A DNA stretch of 9,163 nucleotides, from contig JAUVVT010000041.1 in assembly GCA_030604505.1 (NCBI GenBank), forward strand, positions 1 through 9,163, in the 5' to 3' direction. Both the position numbers and the translations under genes were made by a program. Below, piece after piece: positions 1 to 6,678 of the stretch; the first letter of the stretch is position 1, and every line of letters begins with the position of its first letter. A model generated the notes under the pieces. The model had not been told where the DNA came from. It made no database searches and saw only the letters and a list, made by a program, of their open reading frames with translations. This DNA comes from a bacterium (GTDB taxonomy: Bacteria; SM23-31; JAUVVT01).

Positions 1-160
1 TATTTCCATACTTTTTAAATGTTTTTATAGTTTAAAATCTCAAACCCTTTTAAAACATAATTTACCATTTCCAAATTCTGCCGTAAATGAATAAGATGTA
101 GTATAAGTTTCTTTGCTTTCTTTTTCAAAAATAGTGCGTGCTGCAGTAAAATATTTTATC
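1..160. other. Left-edge non-coding stretch, no gene supported
   Basis: No convincing gene is seen here. On the minus strand one frame stays open for about 49 codons, from roughly 188 down to a TGA at 42-40, but it has no ATG start and no recognisable motif, and it overlaps the likely promoter of the next gene. It could be the decayed 3' end of a lost gene or chance in AT-rich DNA. Bases 102-133 loosely resemble the linker and palindrome of the intergenic repeat at 5020-5059, with several mismatches and gaps. Confidence 0.4.
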
Positions 161-188
161 TTGACAATTATTAAATAATTTTTAGATT
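161..188 (+). promoter_or_regulatory. Likely sigma70-type promoter of the zinc-ribbon gene
   Basis: A perfect TTGACA at 161-166 is followed after 16 bases by TAGATT at 183-188, which matches TATAAT at four of six positions. Transcription would begin near 195 and leave a leader of about 45 bases containing AGGAA at 228-232. The -35 box is strong and the -10 box mediocre. This is a prediction from sequence only. Confidence 0.5.
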
Positions 189-240
189 AATTCCATTAAT
201 TCATCATACTTTAACAAACCTCTTTACAGGAATAATTCAA

Positions 241-453
241 ATGCCGATATATGAATTCAACTGTTTAAATTGTTCAGAGAATTTTGAGGAACTTTTTCAT
301 AAATATGATATTTCAGATGAAGATATACATTGTCCCGAATGTGAAAGTAATAATGTAAAACGGATTATCTCTCTATTTTCATCACCCGGTATAACAAAAG
401 AAGATTCCTGCAATTCGTGTAATGCCGCTTCATGCAGCTCTTGTTCAAGATAA
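241..453 (+). CDS. FmdB-type zinc-ribbon protein with Cys-rich tail
   Basis: A 70-residue protein that opens MPIYEF, the usual start of the FmdB/CxxC_CXXC_SSSS putative regulatory family, followed by C8-x2-C11 and C31-P-x-C34, the four ligands of a zinc ribbon. After a linker, residues 57-68 carry two more CxxC pairs (C57/C60 and C65/C68), making eight cysteines in 70 residues. The start is supported by AGGAA eight bases upstream and by the conserved N-terminus. FmdB was named from a formamidase/amidase gene cluster, where it was proposed to regulate expression; most members have no proven role, so DNA binding here is a family guess. The protein is probably cytoplasmic and monocistronic, since 184 bases and a separate promoter separate it from the phosphatase gene. 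Confidence 0.9.
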   Translation: MPIYEFNCLNCSENFEELFHKYDISDEDIHCPECESNNVKRIISLFSSPGITKEDSCNSCNAASCSSCSR

Positions 454-574
454 ATTATCTTATAAACTTCTAAGCATTTCATTTTAATTATATTGAAATC
501 CCATCTTTAACTTCCCTCTAATTATACTCAGCATTTTCCAAGTATTACCAATACGTCAATCAATTTTTTATCTG

Positions 575-603
575 TTGACATTAACAATTTGAAATAATAT
601 ATT
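575..603 (+). promoter_or_regulatory. Strong sigma70-type promoter of the phosphatase/radical SAM operon
   Basis: TTGACA at 575-580, a 17-base spacer, then TATATT at 598-603 (five of six matches to TATAAT). Transcription would begin near 610, giving an A-rich leader of about 28 bases with no Shine-Dalgarno sequence before the ATG at 638. It is the best promoter match in the window. The rest of the gap (454-574) holds only a weak inverted repeat (ATTTCA/TGAAAT) and no clear terminator for the zinc-ribbon gene. Confidence 0.65.
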
Positions 604-637
604 TTTAACATATCACAATATAAAAACAAAAAATTCT

Positions 638-1675
638 ATGGAAAATAATAATAAAAATAATTTTCAAAATTCTCAAAAAAACAAAGAAAACAGAATTAAA
701 GAAATTATAAAAGAAATCTTGGGTAATAAAGATTCAATTTTAGAAACTTCAAGCTTTTCAGAAACTGTTTACAGTCTGAATAAATTTGAAACACTGGTAA
801 AAGATTTTGAAAAATATGACCGCAGAAAATATGAAAGCGAAGAAACAAAAAAAAGGTTTATAGATAAAAGAAACCCCGAAAAAAACAGGATAACTGCTTA
901 TCTGCTCGAGTTAATGAAAAATAAAATTACTTTTTTTGAAAATGAATTAAATATTGCAAGTACGATTCAAAATAAATTAATGCCTCAAAACATCCCGAAC
1001 ATTGAAGGATATGATATCCATGCATTATATTCCCCTTCAAGAGAGGTTGGTGGAGATTACTATGATTTTTATATCGCAAATGATGGGAATATATATTTTT
1101 TAATTAGTGATGTGTCAGGAAAAGGACTGCCGTCATCTCTCACTGTAGCAAGTATGAAAGCATATATCACAGCACAGATAGAAGAAAATAAACCAATTAT
1201 AAAAATAATAAAAAACTTAAATAACTTCCTTAATGAGACATTAATTTCTGACAAATTTGTTACTATGTTTATTGGAAAATTAGACCCTATCGGCAGTTCA
1301 ATATCATACATAAACGCAGGACATAATCCTCCTATAATTCTGAAAAACGGAAATGAAATGGTTGAACTAACCGAAGGTGGAACAATACTGGGAATGTTTA
1401 AAGATTTATCCTTTGATACCGGAAGCATACAATTCTCTGAAGATGATATATTAGCATTATATACAGATGGAATAACAGAGGCTTTTAATAGCTCAAAAGA
1501 AATGTTTTCAAAAGATAGATTAAAACATTTCATAAAAACCGAATACAATAAATCTTTAAAAGATATTGCTGAATCGATATTTAATGAAGTCAAGCTCTTT
1601 TGCGGCGAGAATACTCCACAGGACGATATAACATTATTATTCATCAGAAAAAAAAATCTAAATGAACATAAATAA
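638..1675 (+). CDS. PP2C/SpoIIE-type serine phosphatase (RsbU-like)
   Basis: A 345-residue soluble protein with a complete SpoIIE/PP2C phosphatase domain at about residues 100-338. Visible motifs, in order: the entry helix with ASTIQNKLMP (107-116), GGDYYDF (138-144, metal-binding Asp), ISDVSGKGLPSSL (156-168), INAGHNPP (225-232), LYTDGITEAF (274-283) and PQDDITLL (327-334). All acidic metal ligands expected for Mn/Mg-dependent catalysis are present, so it should be active. The first 100 residues are rich in Lys, Asn and Glu and match no GAF, PAS, HAMP or receiver domain that I can recognise; there are no membrane segments. In the family, such enzymes dephosphorylate anti-anti-sigma (STAS) proteins in partner-switching control of sigma factors. 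No STAS protein or anti-sigma kinase lies in the window, so the substrate is unknown. The ATG lacks a Shine-Dalgarno sequence and sits behind the promoter at 575-603. Confidence 0.95.
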   Translation: MENNNKNNFQNSQKNKENRIKEIIKEILGNKDSILETSSFSETVYSLNKFETLVKDFEKYDRRKYESEETKKRFIDKRNPEKNRITAYLLELMKNKITFFENELNIASTIQNKLMPQNIPNIEGYDIHALYSPSREVGGDYYDFYIANDGNIYFLISDVSGKGLPSSLTVASMKAYITAQIEENKPIIKIIKNLNNFLNETLISDKFVTMFIGKLDPIGSSISYINAGHNPPIILKNGNEMVELTEGGTILGMFKDLSFDTGSIQFSEDDILALYTDGITEAFNSSKEMFSKDRLKHFIKTEYNKSLKDIAESIFNEVKLFCGENTPQDDITLLFIRKKNLNEHK

Positions 1676-2630
1676 AATATTCAGAAAAACCTTTTTTATA
1701 AAAAAATTAATAAAATATATACTTCTAAAAAACAGAGAATCATTCCCGAGACTTTTAAGCATTGAACTAACCAATGCCTGCAATTCAAACTGCATAATGT
1801 GCCCGCGAAGTAAATTAACAAGAATAATCACCCGAATGGATTTTGAACTCTTTAAGAAAATAATCGATGATTGTAAAGGGTATAATCTTAAAAAAATAAA
1901 TCTATTCTGGTTTGGTGAAACATTTATATATCCGGAACTCCCAAGCGCAATAAAATATATAAAAGAAAATCTTCCGAAAACAAAAATAAATATCAGCACT
2001 AACGGTGCCTTGGTAAATGAGAAAATCGCAGAAGAAATCATAAATTCCGGCCTTGATACATTAAACTTTGATATAGACGGGGCAACCAAATTAACCTTTG
2101 AATCCATCAGAAAAAATCTAAACTATGAAGAGGTAACGGAAAATGTAAAAAACTTCATAAACCATAGGAAAAAACTGAAAAAGAAAAAACCGAAGGTTAG
2201 TGTTACTATAATCAAAATGGATAAGACTATTAATGAAATTGATTCTTTTATAGATTATTGGAAGGATATAGTCGACCATGTGGGAGTAAGTGATTACAAT
2301 ACCTGGCTCGGTGCTGTTGAAGACCGCAATGTCGGTAAAAGAAAAAAGAAAAGCAGAAAAGGAAAATTTACATTCCCCTGCGACCATCCCTTCAATGAAC
2401 TTGTTATTGCAGCGGATGGAACAGCAACAATGTGTTGTCTTGACTGGGATTGCAGCGAGGAAGTGGGAAACCTTAAAAAAAATTCCGTAAAGGAAATCTG
2501 GACAGGAGAAAAATTAAAAGAGAAAAGACAGTTACTCATAGAAAATAAATATGACCGTATCCCAATTTGCAGGAACTGCAACAGCTTTATTTTTCAGGAA
2601 AGGTCTGTCTGGGCAAATGTCTGGCAGTAA
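1662..2630 (+). CDS. Radical SAM/SPASM domain enzyme
   Basis: A 322-residue protein. The SAM-binding [4Fe-4S] motif is C40-x3-C44-x2-C47 in ELTNACNSNCIMCP. It is followed by WFGE (83-86) in place of the common GGEP, ISTNG (111-115) and FDIDG (136-140), all on an expected partial TIM barrel. The C-terminal SPASM domain is complete in cysteines: C240, the pair C258-C259, C264, C303 and C306, with VGN...IW (268-280) between, so auxiliary iron-sulfur clusters are likely. A very Lys/Arg-rich stretch (168-178 and 226-235) separates the two domains. The gene overlaps the phosphatase gene by 14 bases and has no Shine-Dalgarno sequence, which implies translational coupling. SPASM enzymes modify peptides, proteins or small molecules; no precursor peptide or maturation partner is visible, so the substrate cannot be named. 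Family assignment is firm, function is not. Confidence 0.94.
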   Translation: MNINKIFRKTFFIKKLIKYILLKNRESFPRLLSIELTNACNSNCIMCPRSKLTRIITRMDFELFKKIIDDCKGYNLKKINLFWFGETFIYPELPSAIKYIKENLPKTKINISTNGALVNEKIAEEIINSGLDTLNFDIDGATKLTFESIRKNLNYEEVTENVKNFINHRKKLKKKKPKVSVTIIKMDKTINEIDSFIDYWKDIVDHVGVSDYNTWLGAVEDRNVGKRKKKSRKGKFTFPCDHPFNELVIAADGTATMCCLDWDCSEEVGNLKKNSVKEIWTGEKLKEKRQLLIENKYDRIPICRNCNSFIFQERSVWANVWQ

Positions 2631-2631
2631 G

Positions 2632-2670
2632 TAAAGTTTCCTCGCTTACTTTCTTTAAAAGTAATTTTTA
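2632..2670. repeat. Degenerate intergenic repeat copy and possible terminator between convergent genes
   Basis: Bases 2632-2651 match 5020-5039 at 18 of 20 positions, so this is a third, decayed copy of the intergenic element. Its palindrome is reduced to seven-base arms (TTACTTT 2646-2652, AAAGTAA 2658-2664) around a five-base loop. On the plus strand the hairpin is followed by TTTTTA (2665-2670), so it could terminate the radical SAM mRNA, although the stem is A/T-rich and weak. On the minus strand it lies 18 bases after the stop codon of the GWxTD-type gene and has no U-tract on that side. Confidence 0.6.
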
Positions 2671-2682
2671 TGAAACGACAAT

Positions 2683-4890
2683 CTATCTAAGGGTAAAATT
2701 TCTCTTTGTAACCGCCGAATTCTCTGTCTCTTTATCAGTAACCCTCACAGAGAAAACGTATCTCCCGGTTGACAATGAACCCAAATCAAATGCCAGCCAC
2801 TCTAAAGTATTATTTAATTTCTTTACATGGTCTCTGCTTACAGCTATGTAATTTTTTTCTCTTCCCAGAGATTCCGGCAGTTTAACTCTTATAGTATCTC
2901 TTGAAGAAATCTCATCAATTGATTCAATTCCCCTTCTGGAAACAATATATTCAACTCTATATCTTGCGTCCCCGCTTTTATCACGTCTTAAATTGTAAAT
3001 TTCAAAGTATACATATAATGGAACTCTTTTATGAACTATTTCCGAGATATGAGGGATTATTCTTAATCCGTTTTTTGAAAACTGGTCGACTACACTTGTA
3101 GGTTTTATATCATCGGAAAATTGGAGGTCACTCAACATAAGTTCTGAGCCTCTAAAACTTCGCGGTGTCAGGTCAACATAATATAAACCGACACTATTGG
3201 TAATTTTACTTTTAAACTCAAGATTTGCTATCGGTTCAATCTCAGTCGGAGGCACCTCGAAGTTTACCTGACCTACCGAAACCCTACCGTTTAAGTTATA
3301 CATTACAGGCATTACCACTTCAACATCCGTTTCATCAGTATAGAGAAATTCGAGGTCGATATTTCTTACAGATATTTTTCTTTCTATTAAAGTTTTCATA
3401 GTACTTGAACCGCTCTTCGGTGGGTCAAAATATATTTCACCTAATGGAAACACATAGTATAACTCAACTCTTGTATCCCCTCCCCTACCTTTAAAACTTG
3501 CACTTGCAAATGCAACATTGAAAACCTTCTCTCCGCCAAAATCATGGTCAAATATTGTCGTGGGGGAATCTTTTTCATTAAATTCCTTCATAATCTCTAT
3601 TCTCTCAAGTTCGGTCTCAACTGCAAAGAATCCTCCTACCCTGTCATTTCTAAATTTTTCCCAGACTCTCTGATAAACCTCCGGATAAATATAGTCCCTG
3701 TCTTCATAAAGACTCACCCATTCGCTGTAATCCATACTTCTCCGCATTAATGCATCTCTTAAATCTATTACCCTCTTAAATCCAAAACCACTGTTAACAT
3801 AATCAAAAAATAACAGACCTCCTCTCTCCGAATATCTTTTTTCGTATACCCAGGATTCATTTGGATAGGTTATCTCATCTCCGGGATTCTGATACCGAAA
3901 ATCAGGTTCCCCGTATTTAATATAGATTATACCCCTTTCATCATAAGCTTCATCAGGAGATCTTGCCTCAAATATTGTCTCTGCATAAGAAACCCTTTTT
4001 AAATGTTCAACCAGATGCTCATTCTCCGGAGTCATTGGTGTTGGGTCTTTGAGCCGCCAGAATCTCTTCACATAACGACCCTTATGGTCACTCTGCCCAT
4101 ACTCAGCATAATCCTGAGGCGTAAATAAAAGCTTAACATCACGGAATATCTCTGGTAATTCACTCTCTTCAGCAGTATTTTCCAATGCCAATAAATAATA
4201 ATATGAAGCCCTTTCGAAATTACTCTGCGACAAAAATAATTTTGTTGTTTCATAAAGACCCGCCGAACTATCGGCACCAACCTCCAGATAATCCCGGAGA
4301 ATTTCTGCCGATTTATCAGGTTGATTAAAAGTCCTGTATAATCTCGCCATCTCAATATCTATATCAGTATAAGAACTCTGTTTCTCTTTCAGTTCCTCAA
4401 AAATCTTTAACGCCCTTTGCGAACTCCCCGGATCACCTCGATATACATATGCCTTTGCAAGATTATATTTATAATTAAGATCCTGAGGATCTAATTCCAC
4501 TGCCTTCTCATAAAATTTAATCGCACTTTTAACATTCTGAATTATGCGAATTGCCTGAAATTGATTTTGATTTTTCTCACTATTTCTACCAACATTTTCT
4601 ACCTTCCGAAAATATGACATCCCCAAGCCGGCAAATACCTCCGGAGTTTTGGAAATCCGGTGAGCCTTTTTAAAATATTTTATTGCCATAGTAGGATTAT
4701 TAAACGTCAGATAATCAAAAGCCTGTGTTAAAAGGCTGTCATATAATACTGTCGAAGCACTACTGTTTTTATCAAAACCAAAAATACTGCTGCTCTTCCC
4801 GTCCGGTCCAATGTCTCTTAGATATGTATCCGTCATAAGAAAAATAAATATCAAAAAACACAAAATAAGACCTAATCTGTAACTCCTCAT
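2683..4890 (-). CDS. TPR-containing GWxTD-type envelope protein
   Basis: A 735-residue protein. An N-terminal hydrophobic segment (about 6-20) preceded by two Arg residues is a signal sequence or anchor, so the rest should be outside the cytoplasm. Residues 45-235 form helical TPR-like repeats, clearest at 57-80, 120-150 and 158-200 (for example IKFYEKAVELDPQDLNYKYN). Residues 275-355 carry the GWxTD-domain pattern: FWRLKDPTP, then NEH...RV, then RGIIYIKYGEPD (319-330), then ESWVYE (345-350). The eponymous GWxTD stretch itself reads DEAYDERG here, without the Trp. The C-terminal half (about 450-735) is rich in predicted beta strands. GWxTD proteins have no established biochemical role; they recur in Acidobacteria and FCB-group genomes. 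The start is backed by AAGG eight bases upstream and by the signal sequence. It is last in the minus-strand series and probably also has its own promoter. Confidence 0.9.
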   Translation of the reverse strand: MRSYRLGLILCFLIFIFLMTDTYLRDIGPDGKSSSIFGFDKNSSASTVLYDSLLTQAFDYLTFNNPTMAIKYFKKAHRISKTPEVFAGLGMSYFRKVENVGRNSEKNQNQFQAIRIIQNVKSAIKFYEKAVELDPQDLNYKYNLAKAYVYRGDPGSSQRALKIFEELKEKQSSYTDIDIEMARLYRTFNQPDKSAEILRDYLEVGADSSAGLYETTKLFLSQSNFERASYYYLLALENTAEESELPEIFRDVKLLFTPQDYAEYGQSDHKGRYVKRFWRLKDPTPMTPENEHLVEHLKRVSYAETIFEARSPDEAYDERGIIYIKYGEPDFRYQNPGDEITYPNESWVYEKRYSERGGLLFFDYVNSGFGFKRVIDLRDALMRRSMDYSEWVSLYEDRDYIYPEVYQRVWEKFRNDRVGGFFAVETELERIEIMKEFNEKDSPTTIFDHDFGGEKVFNVAFASASFKGRGGDTRVELYYVFPLGEIYFDPPKSGSSTMKTLIERKISVRNIDLEFLYTDETDVEVVMPVMYNLNGRVSVGQVNFEVPPTEIEPIANLEFKSKITNSVGLYYVDLTPRSFRGSELMLSDLQFSDDIKPTSVVDQFSKNGLRIIPHISEIVHKRVPLYVYFEIYNLRRDKSGDARYRVEYIVSRRGIESIDEISSRDTIRVKLPESLGREKNYIAVSRDHVKKLNNTLEWLAFDLGSLSTGRYVFSVRVTDKETENSAVTKRNFTLR

Positions 4891-4937
4891 ATTAAAAACC
4901 TTACTTACTTATAAGAACATTATTTTCCTATTTATAT

Positions 4938-4966
4938 AATATAAATCAATAAAATAAATTTTTCAA
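4938..4966 (-). promoter_or_regulatory. Likely promoter of the GWxTD-type gene
   Basis: Read on the minus strand, TTGAAA (4966-4961) is followed by exactly 17 bases and TATATT (4943-4938), each one mismatch from the sigma70 consensus. Transcription would begin near 4930, giving a leader of about 40 bases with AAGG at 4902-4899. The region is very A/T-rich, so a chance match is possible. If real, this gene can be expressed apart from the genes before it. Confidence 0.45.
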
Positions 4967-4987
4967 GTTATTTCCCTTACTTCTTTC

Positions 4988-5015
4988 AAATTTCCCCTCG
5001 TACGAGGGAAAATTT
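4988..5015. repeat. 28-base near-perfect palindrome
   Basis: Arms at 4988-5001 and 5002-5015 are complementary at 13 of 14 positions (the mismatch is 4994/5009). The core CCCTCGTACGAGGG (4995-5008) is a perfect 14-base palindrome flanked by AAATTT on both sides. With no spacer it would suit a symmetric protein-binding site, or as RNA a hairpin with a GUAC tip. It lies 22 bases beyond the -35 box of the GWxTD-type gene and forms the GC-rich module of the composite repeat that continues to 5059. Confidence 0.75.
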
Positions 5016-5059
5016 TATTTAAAGTTTTCTTGCTTACTTCTTTTTTCAAAAGAAGTAAG
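5008..5059. repeat. Composite intergenic repeat, copy B: linker plus 12-base-arm palindrome
   Basis: The linker 5008-5032 reads GAAAATTT, four bases, TAAAGTTTT, then CTTG. The palindrome 5033-5059 has perfect arms CTTACTTCTTTT (5033-5044) and its complement (5048-5059) around TTC. The palindrome ends at 5059 and the TAA stop of the minus-strand gene occupies 5060-5062, so there is no spacer. It matches copy A (6679-6729) at 20 of 25 linker positions with identical spacing. On the minus strand no U-tract follows, so it is not a textbook terminator. Confidence 0.75.
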
Positions 5060-5803
5060 TTAGAAGTGGTATTTTAACGTAAGCTCCATATTATCACTAT
5101 AATATGAATGACCAAATTTGTATTCCAGCTTCCAGTGTGATGCCGATTTAATTGATTTATTAAACCTTTTTGCACTAATAGCAGCATTAATTCCGCTGAT
5201 AATGTGATTAAGAAAAATTCCGGTAATAAAATAATTCGACCGGTTAGAATATTGGTCGCTTTTTATTCTCATATCTTTAAATTCTCTTCTGCTTACATCG
5301 GAATCCCACCGCCAATAATAACCGGAAACATCATTATAAACAAGTTCGTATTCCCTGTCAAGTCTTTTCTTATTATTATATTTATGAATATCAAAAAAGT
5401 TTCCCATATTAACAAAATATTTTTTATCTTTTCCGTCAATATTTACACCGGCATGTTGTGTTGAAAATAATCTATAATCATCCTCAATCCACCCGCTGTA
5501 CACATTATGAAATATGTAACTCCCCCATAAAGCCACCTCACTAATCACCAGATACTTTGACAGCCTGTTTTTCCCAACATATCTTTCACCGAGACCCGGC
5601 AAAATAAATGAATAAAACAGCGCCTTTGATACCGATTTTTCTTTTATATCAGAAGACTGTTCCACTGCCTCTTTTTCATTATCACCGATACTCAGCAATG
5701 AAAATTTGAAATCATTTAAAGCATTTTTTTCGTAGGAAAATATTTTATTACTAAATATAAAAAATAATAAAAATGCTAATACAATTGCAAAACATCTTTT
5801 CAT
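5060..5803 (-). CDS. DUF5683-like exported protein, second of a tandem pair
   Basis: A 247-residue protein with a signal peptide (hydrophobic 5-18, possible cleavage after IFS at 21-23). The recognisable block is ALFYSFILPGLGERYVG (61-77), the PGxGxxYxG signature of DUF5683-like proteins, here with Glu where Gln is usual, followed by a hydrophobic segment (84-98) that may be a membrane helix. A second conserved block, FITGIFLNHIISGINAAIS (192-210), is another hydrophobic segment. The C-terminus ends in alternating residues and an aromatic (MELTLKYHF), resembling the last strand of an outer-membrane barrel, though the protein is too helical and small for an obvious barrel. It shares both blocks and overall layout with the preceding gene. 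Only 5 bases separate them and there is no clear Shine-Dalgarno sequence, so translation is probably coupled. No function is known to me for the family. Confidence 0.85.
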   Translation of the reverse strand: MKRCFAIVLAFLLFFIFSNKIFSYEKNALNDFKFSLLSIGDNEKEAVEQSSDIKEKSVSKALFYSFILPGLGERYVGKNRLSKYLVISEVALWGSYIFHNVYSGWIEDDYRLFSTQHAGVNIDGKDKKYFVNMGNFFDIHKYNNKKRLDREYELVYNDVSGYYWRWDSDVSRREFKDMRIKSDQYSNRSNYFITGIFLNHIISGINAAISAKRFNKSIKSASHWKLEYKFGHSYYSDNMELTLKYHF

Positions 5804-5808
5804 ATTTA

Positions 5809-6612
5809 TTACCAGTTAAACTTTAAGCTAAGTGATGGTATAATTTCATCATTATATTCAACAGGTATTATATTTACAGCATTTTCATTCTTAACCTTAT
5901 CATTGTGCAGTTTAACACCCCAGATAGTATCAACCAGACTGATAACCCTGTTCAGCAATATAATTGAAGTGGCATTTATTGCTCTTTTCAAAAACTTATT
6001 ATGTTGATAGCGTTTATCCTCATAAAAAAACCTGTGTTCAGAATATCCGTTCCATTCATCACAATCATCCCATCCGCTGACAAACTGGTCATACTTTCCT
6101 GTCATTTCATAATACTGCTGGGTTTTTATTATTTCATTTGTCTCAGGGTCCCGCGGTAAGTTATGTGTAAGATTAGTGGGCTCATACCCATACTGCTGCC
6201 TGTAAACATCTAAATAATGAAAATACTTATCCGCACTCCAATAGGTATCCGAATAAAGATGAAATTCCCTTTTAATATCTTCACCTTTACTGTTACTCGA
6301 AAAATATACAGACCAGCTGAGCACCTCTATTCCCATAAAAACAATCCCCTTGATATTTGAGCCGTTATATATCTCCCCGGCACCGGGAATCAATGCAGAT
6401 AGAAGTATAGCTTTCTTATATGATTTTAATCCACTATGCAAATTATCATCATTCCTGAAGGTCATCTTCATAACATCATTTTTAGAATATAAGTTACTGT
6501 AGCCCAAAACAAAACCCTTCAAGCAAGCAATGTCTTTCTTATCCGCTGCAAATAAATCACTTTGAAAAACCATTAAACAAATAATAATCAATAATATCAA
6601 CCCTTTTCTCAT
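5809..6612 (-). CDS. DUF5683-like exported protein, first of a tandem pair
   Basis: A 267-residue protein with a clear signal peptide: MRKG, hydrophobic 5-16, likely cleavage after LFA (20-22). Residues 66-83 hold KKAILLSALIPGAGEIYNG, the PGxGxxYxG signature, followed by a hydrophobic segment (88-103). Residues 165-184 contain QQYYEMTGKYDQF and GWDDCD, and 206-229 hold the second conserved hydrophobic block with LLNRVISLVDTIWG. It ends in an alternating strand with a terminal aromatic (PSLSLKFNW). The corresponding blocks in the downstream 247-residue protein make the two look like diverged tandem duplicates. The start is supported by AAGGGG five bases upstream and by the signal peptide. It follows the propeller/barrel gene after a 146-base hairpin-rich gap with no clear promoter. 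Probably an inner-membrane or periplasmic envelope protein; its role is unknown. Confidence 0.86.
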   Translation of the reverse strand: MRKGLILLIIICLMVFQSDLFAADKKDIACLKGFVLGYSNLYSKNDVMKMTFRNDDNLHSGLKSYKKAILLSALIPGAGEIYNGSNIKGIVFMGIEVLSWSVYFSSNSKGEDIKREFHLYSDTYWSADKYFHYLDVYRQQYGYEPTNLTHNLPRDPETNEIIKTQQYYEMTGKYDQFVSGWDDCDEWNGYSEHRFFYEDKRYQHNKFLKRAINATSIILLNRVISLVDTIWGVKLHNDKVKNENAVNIIPVEYNDEIIPSLSLKFNW

Positions 6613-6617
6613 AACAT

Positions 6618-6625
6618 CCCCTTTT
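6618..6625 (-). promoter_or_regulatory. Ribosome binding site next to a hairpin
   Basis: Read on the minus strand, AAAAGGGG ends five bases before the ATG at 6612. A 24-base palindrome (6627-6650) begins one base further upstream. If this hairpin formed in the mRNA it would sit against the ribosome-binding region and could influence initiation. That effect is inference. Confidence 0.5.
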
Positions 6626-6626
6626 C

Positions 6627-6650
6627 TTACTTCTTTTTTTAAAGAAGTAA
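6627..6650. repeat. Palindrome with 10-base arms near the start of the 267-residue gene
   Basis: Arms TTACTTCTTT (6627-6636) and AAAGAAGTAA (6641-6650) are perfect complements around TTTT. The arm sequence closely resembles that of the palindrome at 5033-5059 (CTTACTTCTTTT), so it belongs to the same repeat family. Confidence 0.75.
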
Positions 6651-6664
6651 ATAATCCGAAGAAC

Positions 6665-6677
6665 CCGCCTCTGGCGG
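6665..6677. repeat. GC-rich palindrome, module of copy A
   Basis: CCGCC (6665-6669), loop TCT, GGCGG (6673-6677). It stands just before the linker at 6679, the same relative place as the GC-rich palindrome before the linker at 5008. Its high GC content contrasts with the surrounding DNA. Confidence 0.65.
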
Positions 6678-6678
6678 A

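Noticed and set aside
454..574. Inverted repeat ATTTCA/TGAAAT as a terminator of the zinc-ribbon gene
   Set aside because: A six-base A/T-rich stem with a loop of about twelve bases and no T-run is not better than chance in this composition.
1069..1644. Long minus-strand open frame of 191 codons opposite the phosphatase gene
   Set aside because: It lies wholly over conserved phosphatase motifs on the other strand, shows no motif of its own, and is explained as a shadow of A/T-rich coding.
1648..1664. Run of nine A in the end of the phosphatase gene as a slippage site that could fuse it to the radical SAM enzyme
   Set aside because: A +1 shift would enter the radical SAM frame, but a TAA at 1659-1661 stands directly before its ATG, so no fusion could result.
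1658..2107. Minus-strand open frame of 149 codons opposite the radical SAM gene
   Set aside because: It covers the CxxxCxxC region of a well-supported gene and has no recognisable domain; its hydrophobic look comes from the complement of Lys/Asn-rich codons.
1662..2630. Ribosomally made peptide (RiPP) cluster built around the SPASM enzyme
   Set aside because: No short precursor gene, transporter, peptidase partner or recognition-element domain is seen beside it; the zinc-ribbon protein upstream is a normal FmdB-type protein.
2567..2851. Plus-strand frame crossing the convergent junction
   Set aside because: It overlaps the ends of two real genes and the repeat, and shows no motif or ribosome binding site.
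4068..4355. Second minus-strand frame inside the GWxTD-type gene
   Set aside because: It is nested in the TPR-coding region with no start signal or motif; the long frame has clear domain content.
5033..5059. Palindrome as a CRISPR repeat or an insertion-sequence end
   Set aside because: Copies are not regularly spaced, no spacers or cas genes are present, and there is no transposase or target duplication visible.
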